Program-made: the position numbers and the translations under genes
Assembly: GCA_024234075.1 (NCBI GenBank)
Contig: JACKOV010000003.1
Coordinates: 434,001 to 498,000, forward strand
Direction: 5' to 3'
Source: Nevskiaceae bacterium
Lineage (GTDB): Bacteria; Pseudomonadota; Gammaproteobacteria; Steroidobacterales; Steroidobacteraceae
DNA: 64,000 bases
Notes under the pieces: generated by a model
The model's input: the letters and a program-made list of their open reading frames with translations, nothing else
Told to the model about the DNA's origin: nothing
Databases searched by the model: none
Part shown: one piece after another, positions 9,153 to 17,477 of the stretch
Position numbering within the stretch: position 1 is the stretch's first letter
Layout of the letters: each line of letters starts with the position of its first letter

Positions 9153-10052
9153 GTGGCTCAGGACGGAGAAACCGCGCCGCCCGTGGCTCGCGCCGCGGGC
9201 TGCCTGGAGATCGTGGCGACGCCGATCGGCAACCTCGGCGACCTGTCGCCGCGGGCACGCGAGGCGCTGGCCGCGGCCGACGTGATTGCCGCCGAGGACA
9301 CGCGCCGCACCGCGCAGCTGCTGGCGGCGCTCGGCCTGCAGCGGCCGTTGCTGTCGCTGCACGAGCACAACGAACGCGCCCGGGCCGAGTCGCTGCTCGA
9401 GCGCCTGGCGCGCGGCGAGCGGGTGGCGCTGGTCAGCGACGCCGGGACGCCTTTGCTGTCGGACCCGGGGTACGAGCTGGTGCGACGTGCCACCGCGGCG
9501 GGCTACCTGGTGCGGACGATTCCCGGGCCGACCGCGATCGCCGCCGCGTTGAGCGTCGCGGGGCTGCCCACCGACCGGTTCTGTTTCGAGGGTTTCTTGC
9601 CGGCGCGCGCCGCCGAACGGCGCGCGCGGCTCGAAGGCCTGCGCCACGAGCCGCGTACCCTGGTGTTGTTCGAGTCGCCGCACCGAATCGCCGCCTCGCT
9701 GGCCGATTGTGCCGAGGTGCTCGGCGCCGAGCGTCCGGCGGCGGTGGCGCGCGAACTCACCAAGGTCTACGAAACCACTTATCGCGGCGCGCTCGGCGAA
9801 CTGGCGGCGCGCGCCGCCGGCGAGGCGGATTTCACGCGGGGCGAGATCACGCTGGTGATCGCCGGGGCGCCGCCCGTCGCCGCGGACGACGGGGACGAGG
9901 CGATCGATTGGGTCGCGCTCGAGCGGCTGGTCGCGGCCGCGCTCGAGCATCTGCCGGCGGCCAAAGCCGCGGCACTGGCCAGCAGCGTGACCGGCGTGCC
10001 GCGCAGGCTGGCCTATGAGGTGGCGGTAAGGCTGGCGGCGCAGCGCCGCTGA
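9153..10052 (+). CDS. rsmI: 16S rRNA (cytidine-1402 2'-O)-methyltransferase RsmI
   Basis: Methylates the ribose of C1402 in the ribosomal decoding centre using S-adenosylmethionine. It shows the tetrapyrrole-methylase fold motifs ATPIGNLGDLSPRA near the N terminus, AAEDTRRT, LVSDAGTPLLSDPG and IPGPTAIAAAL. Length is 299 residues from GTG 9153; GTG 9183 is an in-frame alternative that would trim ten residues ahead of the first conserved strand, and neither has a clear ribosome-binding site. It is divergent from lpoA and lies 78 bases upstream of rnpB, the conserved order in gammaproteobacteria. Confidence 0.94.
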   Translation: MAQDGETAPPVARAAGCLEIVATPIGNLGDLSPRAREALAAADVIAAEDTRRTAQLLAALGLQRPLLSLHEHNERARAESLLERLARGERVALVSDAGTPLLSDPGYELVRRATAAGYLVRTIPGPTAIAAALSVAGLPTDRFCFEGFLPARAAERRARLEGLRHEPRTLVLFESPHRIAASLADCAEVLGAERPAAVARELTKVYETTYRGALGELAARAAGEADFTRGEITLVIAGAPPVAADDGDEAIDWVALERLVAAALEHLPAAKAAALASSVTGVPRRLAYEVAVRLAAQRR

Positions 10053-10096
10053 AGCCGCTGAGGCCGCCGAGGCTGCAGCGGGGGTGCCGCGCCGAT

Positions 10097-10125
10097 TTGT
10101 GCCCGTTGCCATGGAAGGGTATCTT
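10097..10125 (+). promoter_or_regulatory. Candidate rnpB promoter
   Basis: TTGTGC at 10097-10102, a 17-base spacer, and TATCTT at 10120-10125. The -10 ends about six bases before the predicted 5' end of RNase P RNA, the right distance for a sigma-70 promoter. Element matches are moderate. Confidence 0.5.
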
Positions 10126-10130
10126 CGCCG

Positions 10131-10517
10131 CGGGAGCCGGCCGGGTGGTCGCTGCATTTCTCGCGAAATGTGGAGGAAAGTCCGGGCTCCGACGGACACG
10201 GTGCCAGGTAACCCCTGGGGGGCGCGAGCCCACGGAAAGTGCAACAGAAAGATACCGCCGGTCCGAGCCGCGCAGCGATGCGGGGCCGGGCAGGTAAGGG
10301 TGAAATGGTGCGGTAAGAGCGCACCGCGCGGGCGGCAACGTTCCGCGGCACGGCAAACCCCACTGGGAGCAAGGCCAAATAGGGAAGTCGCGGGGGCAAC
10401 CCCGCAGCGCCGTGTCCGTGCGCGACTTCCGGGTAGGCTGCTAGAGGCGTCCGGTGACGGCCGTCCCAGAGGAATGATCACCCTCGACAGAACCCGGCTT
10501 ACAGGCCGGCTCCCATT
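10131..10517 (+). ncRNA. rnpB: RNase P RNA, bacterial class A
   Basis: Catalytic RNA that removes 5' leaders from tRNA precursors. Landmarks of the class A RNA occur in order: GAGGAAAGTCCGGGCTCC, GTGCCAGGTAACCCCTGGGG, CCCACGGAAAGTGCAACAGA, CAGGTAAGGGTGAAATGG, TGCGGTAAGAGCGCACC, GGAGCAAGGCCAAATAGGG, GGGTAGGCTGC and GACAGAACCCGGCTTACAG. The ends are set by the P1 helix, GGGAGCCGGC at the 5' side pairing with GCCGGCTCCC at the 3' side, so boundaries are good to a few bases. No clear intrinsic terminator follows. Confidence 0.97.
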
Positions 10518-10685
10518 TTCCGGATACATATATAGAGGCGGTGATGCAGATCTCCTGCGTCCGGATCGAGCATCCCTCACCAACTCCCTGAAACCCTTCG
10601 ATCTTTGATTTGCGACACTGCGTTTGCATACAGCTTTTTGGGCTGTAAGTTATTGGCACTGCGGAAATTTTTTCTCTGTCGCCCG

Positions 10686-10715
10686 TTGACACCCCCGAGC
10701 CCCGATTTTTATAGT
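10686..10715 (+). promoter_or_regulatory. Main promoter of the dcw (mra) cluster
   Basis: Perfect -35 TTGACA at 10686-10691, an 18-base spacer, and TATAGT (five of six) at 10710-10715. Predicted transcription start near 10722, inside the MraZ operator, leaving a short leader before mraZ at 10768. It is the best promoter match seen in the window. Confidence 0.75.
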
Positions 10716-10751
10716 GGCGGCAAGTGGGAGGAAGTGGGTACAAGTGGGCTC
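10712..10751 (+). promoter_or_regulatory. MraZ operator: ten-base direct repeats
   Basis: Three exact-phase repeats AAGTGGGNNN at 10722, 10732 and 10742, preceded by a degenerate copy (TAGTGGCGGC) at 10712 that overlaps the -10 element. MraZ is known to bind short TGGG-type direct repeats spaced about ten bases apart ahead of its own gene and to repress the cluster. Placement over the start point fits autorepression. Confidence 0.8.
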
Positions 10752-10767
10752 CCGAGCCCAGTGAGAC

Positions 10768-11220
10768 ATGTTTCGCGGCGCACAAAAAGTCACCCTCGAC
10801 GACAAAGGCCGGATGGTGTTGCCCACCCGCCACCGTCAGCGCGCCCTCGAGCGCGGCGAGGGGAAGCTCGTCATCACCGTGGACGTGGCCCAGTGCCTGC
10901 TGATCTACCCCCTGCCTGACTGGGAACTGATCGAGCGCAAGCTGATGAGTCTGCCGTCGCTGCACGAGCGGTCCCGCCGCCTGCAGCGCCTGATGGTAGG
11001 CCATGCAACCGAGCTCGAACTGGATGGTCAGGGACGACTGCTGGTGCCGCCCGAGTTGCGCGAATTCGCGCAGCTCTCGCGGCACGCGATGTTGATCGGT
11101 CAGGGCAACCGCCTCGAGCTCTGGGACGAAGCGCGCTGGAACGAGCAGCGCAGCTTCTGGCTCAAGTCCGAAGCGACGGCTTCCGATCTCTCGGCCGAGC
11201 TCGACTCGCTCTCGCTCTAG
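10768..11220 (+). CDS. mraZ: Transcriptional regulator MraZ
   Basis: AbrB/SpoVT-like DNA-binding protein that forms a ring and represses the division and wall cluster, and is itself the first gene. The 150 residues contain two swapped-hairpin half-domains, each with a DxxGRxxxP signature: LDDKGRMVLPTRHR near residue 10 and LDGQGRLLVPPELR near 85. This duplication is the family hallmark. Upstream lie a strong promoter and TGGG repeats (see separate entries), so autoregulation is expected. Confidence 0.96.
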   Translation: MFRGAQKVTLDDKGRMVLPTRHRQRALERGEGKLVITVDVAQCLLIYPLPDWELIERKLMSLPSLHERSRRLQRLMVGHATELELDGQGRLLVPPELREFAQLSRHAMLIGQGNRLELWDEARWNEQRSFWLKSEATASDLSAELDSLSL

Positions 11221-11334
11221 CAGGCGTCGAAGAACAAAGGGTGCACGCATCGTCACAAGGGATGCGTGTGTCGGCAAGGTGGTGCGGAGCGGCAGGGACG
11301 GTCAGGCGACGGTCCCTCGAGGGGACGGACTCCA

Positions 11335-12282
11335 GTGGATGAGCACGTACCGGTGCTTGTCGAAGAAGCACTGGCAGGACTGGCCCCGGTCGCGGATGGG
11401 CTGTATGTCGATGCGACGTTCGGGCGCGGTGGCCACACGGCACGGTTACTACAAGCCTTGGGTCGAGAAGGCCGCGTGCTCGCGCTCGACCGTGATCCGC
11501 AGGCCGTCGCGGCTGCCGCGGTGCGCTTCCCCGGCGAAGTGCGGCTTGAGGTGGTCCACGCGCCGTTTGCCGCTCTTCGGCAGGTCGTGCGCGAACGTGC
11601 GGGCGGCCGCCCGGTTCGCGGCATCCTGTTCGATCTCGGCGTGTCGTCGCCCCAGCTCGACGCGCCGGAGCGCGGTTTCAGTTTCACCCGGGACGGTCCG
11701 CTCGACATGCGGATGGACCCGACCACAGGCGAGTCCGCCGCAGCCTGGATCGCCCGCGCGTCCGTCGAGGAGATGCGCAGCGTGATCGCGACGCTAGGCG
11801 AGGAACGGTTTGCGCGACGAGTTGCAGAGGCCATTGATGCCAGCCGGCGGGAGACCCCCATCACCCGTACGGCGCAACTCGCCGCGATCGTAGAGAGCGC
11901 AGTGCGCACGCGTGAGCCGGGCAAACACCCGGCCACGCGTTCTTTTCAGGCGCTGCGGCTCCACGTCAACGACGAGCTCGGCCAGTTGCGAGCCGGGCTC
12001 GACGCTGCCTTCGAGGTGCTCGCGCTCGGCGGGCGTCTGGCGGCGATCAGCTTCCATTCGCTCGAAGACCGGATCGTCAAACAGTTCATGCGTCGCAAGG
12101 CGAGCACCGACCCGGTCTACGCCGGTTTGCCGCGGGTGCCGCCGCATGCACAGCCGGCGATGCGGCTGGTCGGCCGCAAGCTGCGGCCGTCGGCGGCCGA
12201 AGTGGCCGCGAATCCGCGCGCCCGCAGCGCCGTGCTGCGTGTCGCCGAAAAGATCGCCGAATGTGGCGGGGCTCCGGCGTGA
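11335..12282 (+). CDS. rsmH: 16S rRNA (cytosine-1402 N4)-methyltransferase RsmH (MraW)
   Basis: Methylates N4 of C1402 in 16S rRNA, the same nucleotide whose ribose RsmI modifies. The 315 residues match the normal size. Motifs: HVPVLVEEAL at the N terminus, the SAM-binding VDATFGRGGH, LALDRDPQAV, FDLGVSSPQLD, and the C-terminal AISFHSLEDRIVKQF. GTG 11335 is preferred over the in-frame ATG at 11266 because it begins immediately before the conserved EHVPVL and has AGGGG ten bases upstream; the upstream extension has no family resemblance. It overlaps the start of ftsL. Confidence 0.95.
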   Translation: MDEHVPVLVEEALAGLAPVADGLYVDATFGRGGHTARLLQALGREGRVLALDRDPQAVAAAAVRFPGEVRLEVVHAPFAALRQVVRERAGGRPVRGILFDLGVSSPQLDAPERGFSFTRDGPLDMRMDPTTGESAAAWIARASVEEMRSVIATLGEERFARRVAEAIDASRRETPITRTAQLAAIVESAVRTREPGKHPATRSFQALRLHVNDELGQLRAGLDAAFEVLALGGRLAAISFHSLEDRIVKQFMRRKASTDPVYAGLPRVPPHAQPAMRLVGRKLRPSAAEVAANPRARSAVLRVAEKIAECGGAPA

Positions 12283-12563
12283 GGGGCCCTTCGGCACGGT
12301 TTCTCGCGGTGCTGCTGCCGGTACTGTGGCTGGCGACACTCGGCTCGGCCGCGGGCGCGATCTATTCCAAGCATCGCGCCCGCGAGCTGTTCGTGCAGCT
12401 CGAAAAGCTCAACCGCGAGCGCGACCGGCTCGAGATCGAATGGGGCCAGCTGCAGCTCGAGCAGAGCGCCTGGTCGACCCATGCGTTCGTCGAGAACGTC
12501 GCCGCGCAGAAACTGCGGATGGCCATTCCGCAACCGGCCGAGATCGAGGTGGTTGCGCCGTGA
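12261..12563 (+). CDS. ftsL: Cell division protein FtsL
   Basis: Small bitopic protein of the FtsQLB complex, which helps switch on FtsWI septal synthesis. The 100 residues hold one transmembrane segment at about 13-34 (ARFLAVLLPVLWLATLG) and then a periplasmic leucine-zipper-like coil (ARELFVQLEKLNRERDRLEI). The C terminus carries the conserved VENVAAQKLRM patch. ATG 12261 overlaps rsmH by 22 bases; GTG 12279, which forms a GTGA overlap with the rsmH stop, is an equally credible start giving 94 residues. Its stop overlaps the ftsI start. Confidence 0.88.
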   Translation: MWRGSGVRGPSARFLAVLLPVLWLATLGSAAGAIYSKHRARELFVQLEKLNRERDRLEIEWGQLQLEQSAWSTHAFVENVAAQKLRMAIPQPAEIEVVAP

Positions 12564-14428
12564 GGCTGCCGTTGCTGTCGCGTCGCAAGAGTGGCTCGTC
12601 GCGCGGGCGCGGCGGCAGTTCCTCGCGCGAGCCGGCCCGTCCGCCGTCGTTCCGGCTGCGCTCCGGCGTGCTCGCCGGTCTGCTGGGTCTCGCGGCGGTG
12701 GGTCTGGTGTATCGCGCGGTCGATCTGCAGCTGGTCGACAATGCCTTCCTGCAAGGGCAGGGCAACCAGCGCTACATGCGGGTGGCGGCGATCGCGGCGC
12801 ATCGTGGCACGGTCAGCGACCGCTACGGCGAGCCGCTGGCGGTCAGCACGCCGGTCGACTCCATCTGGGTCAACCCCAAGGAGCTGGCGCTCGCGGCCGA
12901 CGAGATCCCGCGCCTGGCCAAGGCGCTGAAGCGCGACAAGAACGAGCTGGCGCGGCGCATCACCAGCAATCTCGACCGCGGCTTCCTCTATCTCGCGCGT
13001 CACATGCAGCCGGTGGATGCTGCCAAGGTCAAGGCGCTCGGCATCCCGGGTGTCTACTCGGTGCGCGAATATCGCCGCTACTACCCTTCCGGCGAGGTCG
13101 CCGGCCACATCCTCGGTTTCACCGACATCGACGACGGTGGCCAGGAAGGGCTCGAGCTGGCGTTCGATCACTGGCTCGCCGGCGAAGACGGCGCCAAGCG
13201 CGTGATCCAGGACAACCTCGGCCGGATCGTGCAGGACGTCGAGAGCATCCGCACGGTGCGGCCGGGCCGCGACCTGCAACTGTCGATCGACCTGCGGATC
13301 CAGTATCTCGCCTATCGCGAACTCAAGCAGGCGATCCGCGACAACCGCGCCAAGGCGGGCTCGGTGGTGGTGCTGGATGTGACTACCGGCGAAGTGCTGG
13401 CGATGGTCAACCAGCCGGCCTACAACCCGAACGATCGCGACCAGCTCAAGCCGGGCGGCTATCGCAACCGTGCCGCGACCGACATCCTTGAGCCGGGCTC
13501 GTCGATCAAGCCGTTCGTGGTGGCGGCGGCACTCGCCTCGGGCAAATACAACGAGCGCAGCGTCATCGATACCTCGCCGGGCTTTTACCGGGTCGGCGTC
13601 AAGATCATCGAGGACTCGCGCAACCTGGGTCCGATCGATCTGGCGACGGTACTCGCCAAGAGTTCGAACGTCGGCATGGCGCGGCTCGCGCTGGCGCTCG
13701 AGCCGGAGCAACTGCACGGTACGCTGACCCGTCTCGGCTTCGGCCAGGTGACCACCAGCGGCTACCCGGGCGAGTCGGCTGGCTTGCTGCCGCACTACTC
13801 GCACTGGCGGCCGATCGGCATCGCGACCATGTCCTACGGCTATGGCTTGTCGGTGACGCCGCTGCAGCTCGCGCATGCCTACGCCACCGTCGGTGCCGGC
13901 GGCATTTCGCGGCCAATTTCGTTCCTGCGCGTCGATCAGCCGGTCGCCGGCGAGCGCGTGCTCGATGAGCGGGTCGGGCGGCAACTGGTCCACATGCTCG
14001 AATCCGTGGTGCAGCCGAACGGCACCGGCCAGCGCGCGACCATTCCCGGCTATCGCGTGGCCGGCAAGACCGGCACGGCCCGCAAGTCCATCGCCGGCGG
14101 TTATTCGACCGAGCGCTATCTCGCGGTGTTCGGTGGCGTCGCGCCGGCTACGCGTCCGCGCCTTGCCGCGGTGGTCACCATCGACGAGCCGATGGCCGGC
14201 AAGTATTACGGCGGCGACGTAGCCGCGCCGCTGTTCGCCGGCGTGGTCGGTGGCGCGCTGCGCTTGCTGGCGGTGGCGCCGGATGCGCCGATCGGTGCGC
14301 CGGTCGAGGAGATGCCGCCCGGCACGCTGCCGATGCCGGGTGTGCCCGACGAGCAGTCCGGGGCGCTGCGCGAGCCGGTGACCGCGGCGGTCACGCCGCC
14401 GGCGCCCGACGCGGTGGCGCGCCGATGA
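12560..14428 (+). CDS. ftsI: Peptidoglycan transpeptidase FtsI (PBP3)
   Basis: Class B penicillin-binding protein that cross-links septal peptidoglycan as the partner of FtsW. The 622 residues begin at GTG 12560 in a GTGA overlap with the ftsL stop. Layout: basic Ser/Arg-rich cytoplasmic tail 1-33, transmembrane anchor 36-55, pedestal domain with HRGTVSDRYGEPLA at 81-94, then the transpeptidase domain. Active-site motifs are SSIK (nucleophile S314), SSN (368-370) and KTGT (503-506). The C-terminal tail after about residue 575 is Pro/Val-rich and probably flexible. A larger open frame extends upstream through rsmH but is not coding. Confidence 0.96.
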   Translation: MRLPLLSRRKSGSSRGRGGSSSREPARPPSFRLRSGVLAGLLGLAAVGLVYRAVDLQLVDNAFLQGQGNQRYMRVAAIAAHRGTVSDRYGEPLAVSTPVDSIWVNPKELALAADEIPRLAKALKRDKNELARRITSNLDRGFLYLARHMQPVDAAKVKALGIPGVYSVREYRRYYPSGEVAGHILGFTDIDDGGQEGLELAFDHWLAGEDGAKRVIQDNLGRIVQDVESIRTVRPGRDLQLSIDLRIQYLAYRELKQAIRDNRAKAGSVVVLDVTTGEVLAMVNQPAYNPNDRDQLKPGGYRNRAATDILEPGSSIKPFVVAAALASGKYNERSVIDTSPGFYRVGVKIIEDSRNLGPIDLATVLAKSSNVGMARLALALEPEQLHGTLTRLGFGQVTTSGYPGESAGLLPHYSHWRPIGIATMSYGYGLSVTPLQLAHAYATVGAGGISRPISFLRVDQPVAGERVLDERVGRQLVHMLESVVQPNGTGQRATIPGYRVAGKTGTARKSIAGGYSTERYLAVFGGVAPATRPRLAAVVTIDEPMAGKYYGGDVAAPLFAGVVGGALRLLAVAPDAPIGAPVEEMPPGTLPMPGVPDEQSGALREPVTAAVTPPAPDAVARR

Positions 14429-16044
14429 ATGCCGGTTGCAGCATGAGCGCACCGCCGCAGCCGCCGCGCGAGCTGGCGAGCCTGCTCGATGGACTGGCCG
14501 CTGCGCCGGCGGGCATCGCGATTTCGGACCTGACGCTGGACAGCCGCTGCGCGACCGCCGGCAGTCTGTTTCTCGCCTGCGCCGGCCGGCGCAGTCATGG
14601 TCTGGTTGGTGCCGCCGCGGCCGTCGAAGCCGGTGCGCGGGCCGTGCTGTGGGAACCGGCCGGCGAGCTGGCGCCACCGGCGGCATTGGCCGCCAAGGCT
14701 TATCTGGCCGCGGTACCGGCGCTGTCGCAGCATGCCGGCACGATCGCGGCGCGTTTTTTCGACCAGCCGTCGCGGGCGATGACGGTTGCCGGGATCACCG
14801 GCACCAACGGCAAGACCACCTCGGCCTGGCTGCTGGCGCAGGCTCTGCGCGAACTGGGTCGGCCCTGCGGCTACATCGGCACCCTTGGCACGGGGCTCGT
14901 GCCTGGGCCAGTGGTGGCGGGCGAGCTCACCACCGCGGACGCGGTCTCGGTGCAGCGCCAACTGGCCGCGCTGCGCGCAGCCGGCGCACAGTGCGTCGCG
15001 ATGGAAGTGTCCTCGCATGCCCTCGACCAGCATCGGGTCGGCGGCGTCGAGTTCCAGGTCGCGGCGTTCACCAATCTGACCCGCGATCATCTCGACTACC
15101 ACGGCACGATGGCCGCCTACGGCGCTGCCAAGGCGCGGCTGTTCACCTGGCCGTCGCTGCAGGCGCGGGTCTTCAACGTCGACGATGCCTTCGGCACGGC
15201 GCTCGCCGAGGCATCGATCCGCGACGGCCACGCGACCACGCTGCTGATCGGGCGTCACCCCGACTCGCAGACGACGCTGCGGCGGCTGGCGGCGCGCGGT
15301 GCGCGCGTGCTGCAAGGCGGTGCAGTGCGCAGCTCCAGTCGCGGACTCGAACTGACCATCGACGGCAGTTGCGGCGCGCACCGCTTGCAACTGCCGCTGA
15401 TCGGCGATTTCAATGCCGACAATGCCCTGCTGGTGCTCGGCTGTCTGCTGGCGCTCGATCTAGAGCCCGCAGCCGCCGTGGCGGCGCTGGCGAAGGTGCG
15501 TGCGCCGGCCGGCCGGATGGAGGCGATCGGCGCCGACCAGGGCCCGCTGGCGATCGTCGATTTCGCGCATACCCCCGACGCGCTGGCCAAGGCGCTGCGG
15601 GCGGCGCGCGAGCATTGCGAGGGGCGGCTGCAGGTCGTGTTCGGCTGCGGCGGCGATCGCGATGCCGGCAAGCGCCCGCAGATGGGCGCGATCGCTGCGC
15701 AGCTCGCCGATGGTGTCGTCGTTACCGACGACAATCCGCGGACCGAAGCGCCGCAGCAGATCGTCGCCGACATCCTCGCCGGTCTGCCGGACGGTACGCC
15801 GGCGGTGACGGTGATCCATGATCGCGCCGCCGCGATCCGCGCGGCGCTTGCCCAGGCGCGCCGGGGCGATGTGGTACTGATCGCCGGCAAGGGCCACGAG
15901 GATTACCAGATCGTCGGCACCGAGCGGCGCGGGTTCAGCGACCAGGCGGTCGTGCGTACGGCGCTTGGTCTGGCTGCGCCGAACATGCCAGGCGTCGATG
16001 TCGGTGCCGGTTCCGGTCCCGCTGGCGGGGAGCGGCAGCCATGA
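14425..16044 (+). CDS. murE: UDP-MurNAc-tripeptide synthetase MurE
   Basis: ATP-dependent ligase adding the third residue of the stem peptide. The P-loop TGTNGKTT is at 125-132. DNPR at 436-439 is the motif that selects meso-diaminopimelate over lysine, as expected for a Gram-negative. The lysine-carbamylation region reads DYHGTMAAYGAAKARLF. At 539 residues it is slightly longer than E. coli MurE, with an extra 15-20 residues at the C terminus. ATG 14425 overlaps the ftsI stop by four bases; M7 is a possible internal start. Confidence 0.96.
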   Translation: MNAGCSMSAPPQPPRELASLLDGLAAAPAGIAISDLTLDSRCATAGSLFLACAGRRSHGLVGAAAAVEAGARAVLWEPAGELAPPAALAAKAYLAAVPALSQHAGTIAARFFDQPSRAMTVAGITGTNGKTTSAWLLAQALRELGRPCGYIGTLGTGLVPGPVVAGELTTADAVSVQRQLAALRAAGAQCVAMEVSSHALDQHRVGGVEFQVAAFTNLTRDHLDYHGTMAAYGAAKARLFTWPSLQARVFNVDDAFGTALAEASIRDGHATTLLIGRHPDSQTTLRRLAARGARVLQGGAVRSSSRGLELTIDGSCGAHRLQLPLIGDFNADNALLVLGCLLALDLEPAAAVAALAKVRAPAGRMEAIGADQGPLAIVDFAHTPDALAKALRAAREHCEGRLQVVFGCGGDRDAGKRPQMGAIAAQLADGVVVTDDNPRTEAPQQIVADILAGLPDGTPAVTVIHDRAAAIRAALAQARRGDVVLIAGKGHEDYQIVGTERRGFSDQAVVRTALGLAAPNMPGVDVGAGSGPAGGERQP

Positions 16045-17474
16045 TGCGTCGGCTCGGCGAGTTCGCGCTCGACTGTGGCGGCGTCCTGCACGGTGCGGAT
16101 GCCGCGTTCAGCGCGGTCGGCACGGACACGCGCAGCCTGCGGCGCGGCGAGTTGTTCGTCGCGTTGCGCGGGCCGCGTTTCGACGGCGCGGCGTTCGTCG
16201 CCCAGGCGCTGGCCGCCGGAGCTGCCGGCGCGATGGTCGAGGCGGCGGCCGTCCCGGCCTTGCTGGCGCCGCAAGGCGCGGCCCGCAGTGCCGGCGGTGC
16301 GGTACTGCCGCTGATCGCCGTGACCGACACCCAGCTCGCCTTGCAGCAGGCCGCACAGCGCTGGCGGCAGCGTTTCACGATCCCCGTGGTCGGTGTCGCG
16401 GGCAGCAACGGCAAGACCACCTGCAAGGAGATGCTCGCGGCGATCCTGGCGCAGGCCGGGTCGGTGCTCGCGACCCGCGGCAATCTGAACAACCACATCG
16501 GCGTACCGCTGACCTTGCTGGGTCTCGAGGCCGGCCATCGTCACGCGGTGATCGAGCTGGGCGCGAATCGCGCGGGCGACGTCGCCGAGCTGACGCGTCT
16601 GGCGCTGCCGGGGATCGGCATCGTGACCAATGCGGGCGCCGAGCATCTCGAAGGTTTCGGCAGCCTCGAAGGCGTGGCCCGCGCCGAGGGTGAGCTGTTC
16701 GCCGGACTCGAAGCCGACGGTATCGCCGTCGTGAATGCCGACGATGCCTTTGCGCCGCTGTGGCGCGGCATGACGGCCGCGCGCATCGTCACTTTCGGCC
16801 TAGACCGGTCCGCAGACTTCCACGCGCTCGATGTGACGACCTCGGTCGGTGCCGAGGGTTTCCTGACCCGCTTCACGCTGGTGTCGCCAGGCGGCCGGAT
16901 CGCGATCGCGCTGCGGCTCGCCGGTCTGCACAACGTCGGCAATGCGCTCGGCGCCGCGGCCGCGGCCGTCTGTGCCGGCGCGACGCTCGAGCAGGTCGCC
17001 GCCGGCCTCGGCGCGATGCGCTCGGTTCCGGGGCGGCTGAACTTCCGCACCGCACGCAGCGGTGCCTGGGTCATCGACGACGCCTACAACGCCAATCCGA
17101 GCTCGATGCACGCCGGCATCGACGTGCTCGCCGGTCTCGACGGGCGACGCTGGCTGGTGATCGGCGACATGGCCGAACTTGGCGAGTTCGCCGCCGATGC
17201 GCATGCCGAGCTCGGCGACTATGCTCGCGCGCGCGGCATCGAGCGCCTGTACGCGACCGGCACCCTGGCCGGTATTGCGGTGGAGCGCTTCGGTGCCGGG
17301 GCCCGCTGGTTTCCCGACGGCGAGTCGCTGGCACGCGCCCTGGAGGCCGAACTCGAGGCCGGCGTGCGGGTGCTGGTCAAGGGCTCGCGGATGAATCGCC
17401 TGGAGCGGGTGGTCGAGGCGATCGCGCCGGCCGCACCGGCCGGCGGCGGCACACCGACCACGCAGGTGAATTGA
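16041..17474 (+). CDS. murF: UDP-MurNAc-tripeptide:D-Ala-D-Ala ligase MurF
   Basis: Completes the cytoplasmic UDP-MurNAc pentapeptide by adding D-Ala-D-Ala. The 477 residues show the Mur ligase P-loop AGSNGKTTCKEM near 120, then NLNNHIGVPLTLL, IELGANRAGDV, and DDAYNANPSSM in the C-terminal half, all typical of MurF. Overlaps murE by four bases and is followed three bases later by mraY. Product pairs functionally with Ddl, encoded downstream in the same cluster. Confidence 0.96.
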   Translation: MMRRLGEFALDCGGVLHGADAAFSAVGTDTRSLRRGELFVALRGPRFDGAAFVAQALAAGAAGAMVEAAAVPALLAPQGAARSAGGAVLPLIAVTDTQLALQQAAQRWRQRFTIPVVGVAGSNGKTTCKEMLAAILAQAGSVLATRGNLNNHIGVPLTLLGLEAGHRHAVIELGANRAGDVAELTRLALPGIGIVTNAGAEHLEGFGSLEGVARAEGELFAGLEADGIAVVNADDAFAPLWRGMTAARIVTFGLDRSADFHALDVTTSVGAEGFLTRFTLVSPGGRIAIALRLAGLHNVGNALGAAAAAVCAGATLEQVAAGLGAMRSVPGRLNFRTARSGAWVIDDAYNANPSSMHAGIDVLAGLDGRRWLVIGDMAELGEFAADAHAELGDYARARGIERLYATGTLAGIAVERFGAGARWFPDGESLARALEAELEAGVRVLVKGSRMNRLERVVEAIAPAAPAGGGTPTTQVN

Positions 17475-17477
17475 TCG

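Noticed and set aside
10630..10646. ACAGC/GCTGT hairpin as an rnpB terminator
   Set aside because: Only five base pairs, over 110 bases after the RNA end, and no T-run follows.
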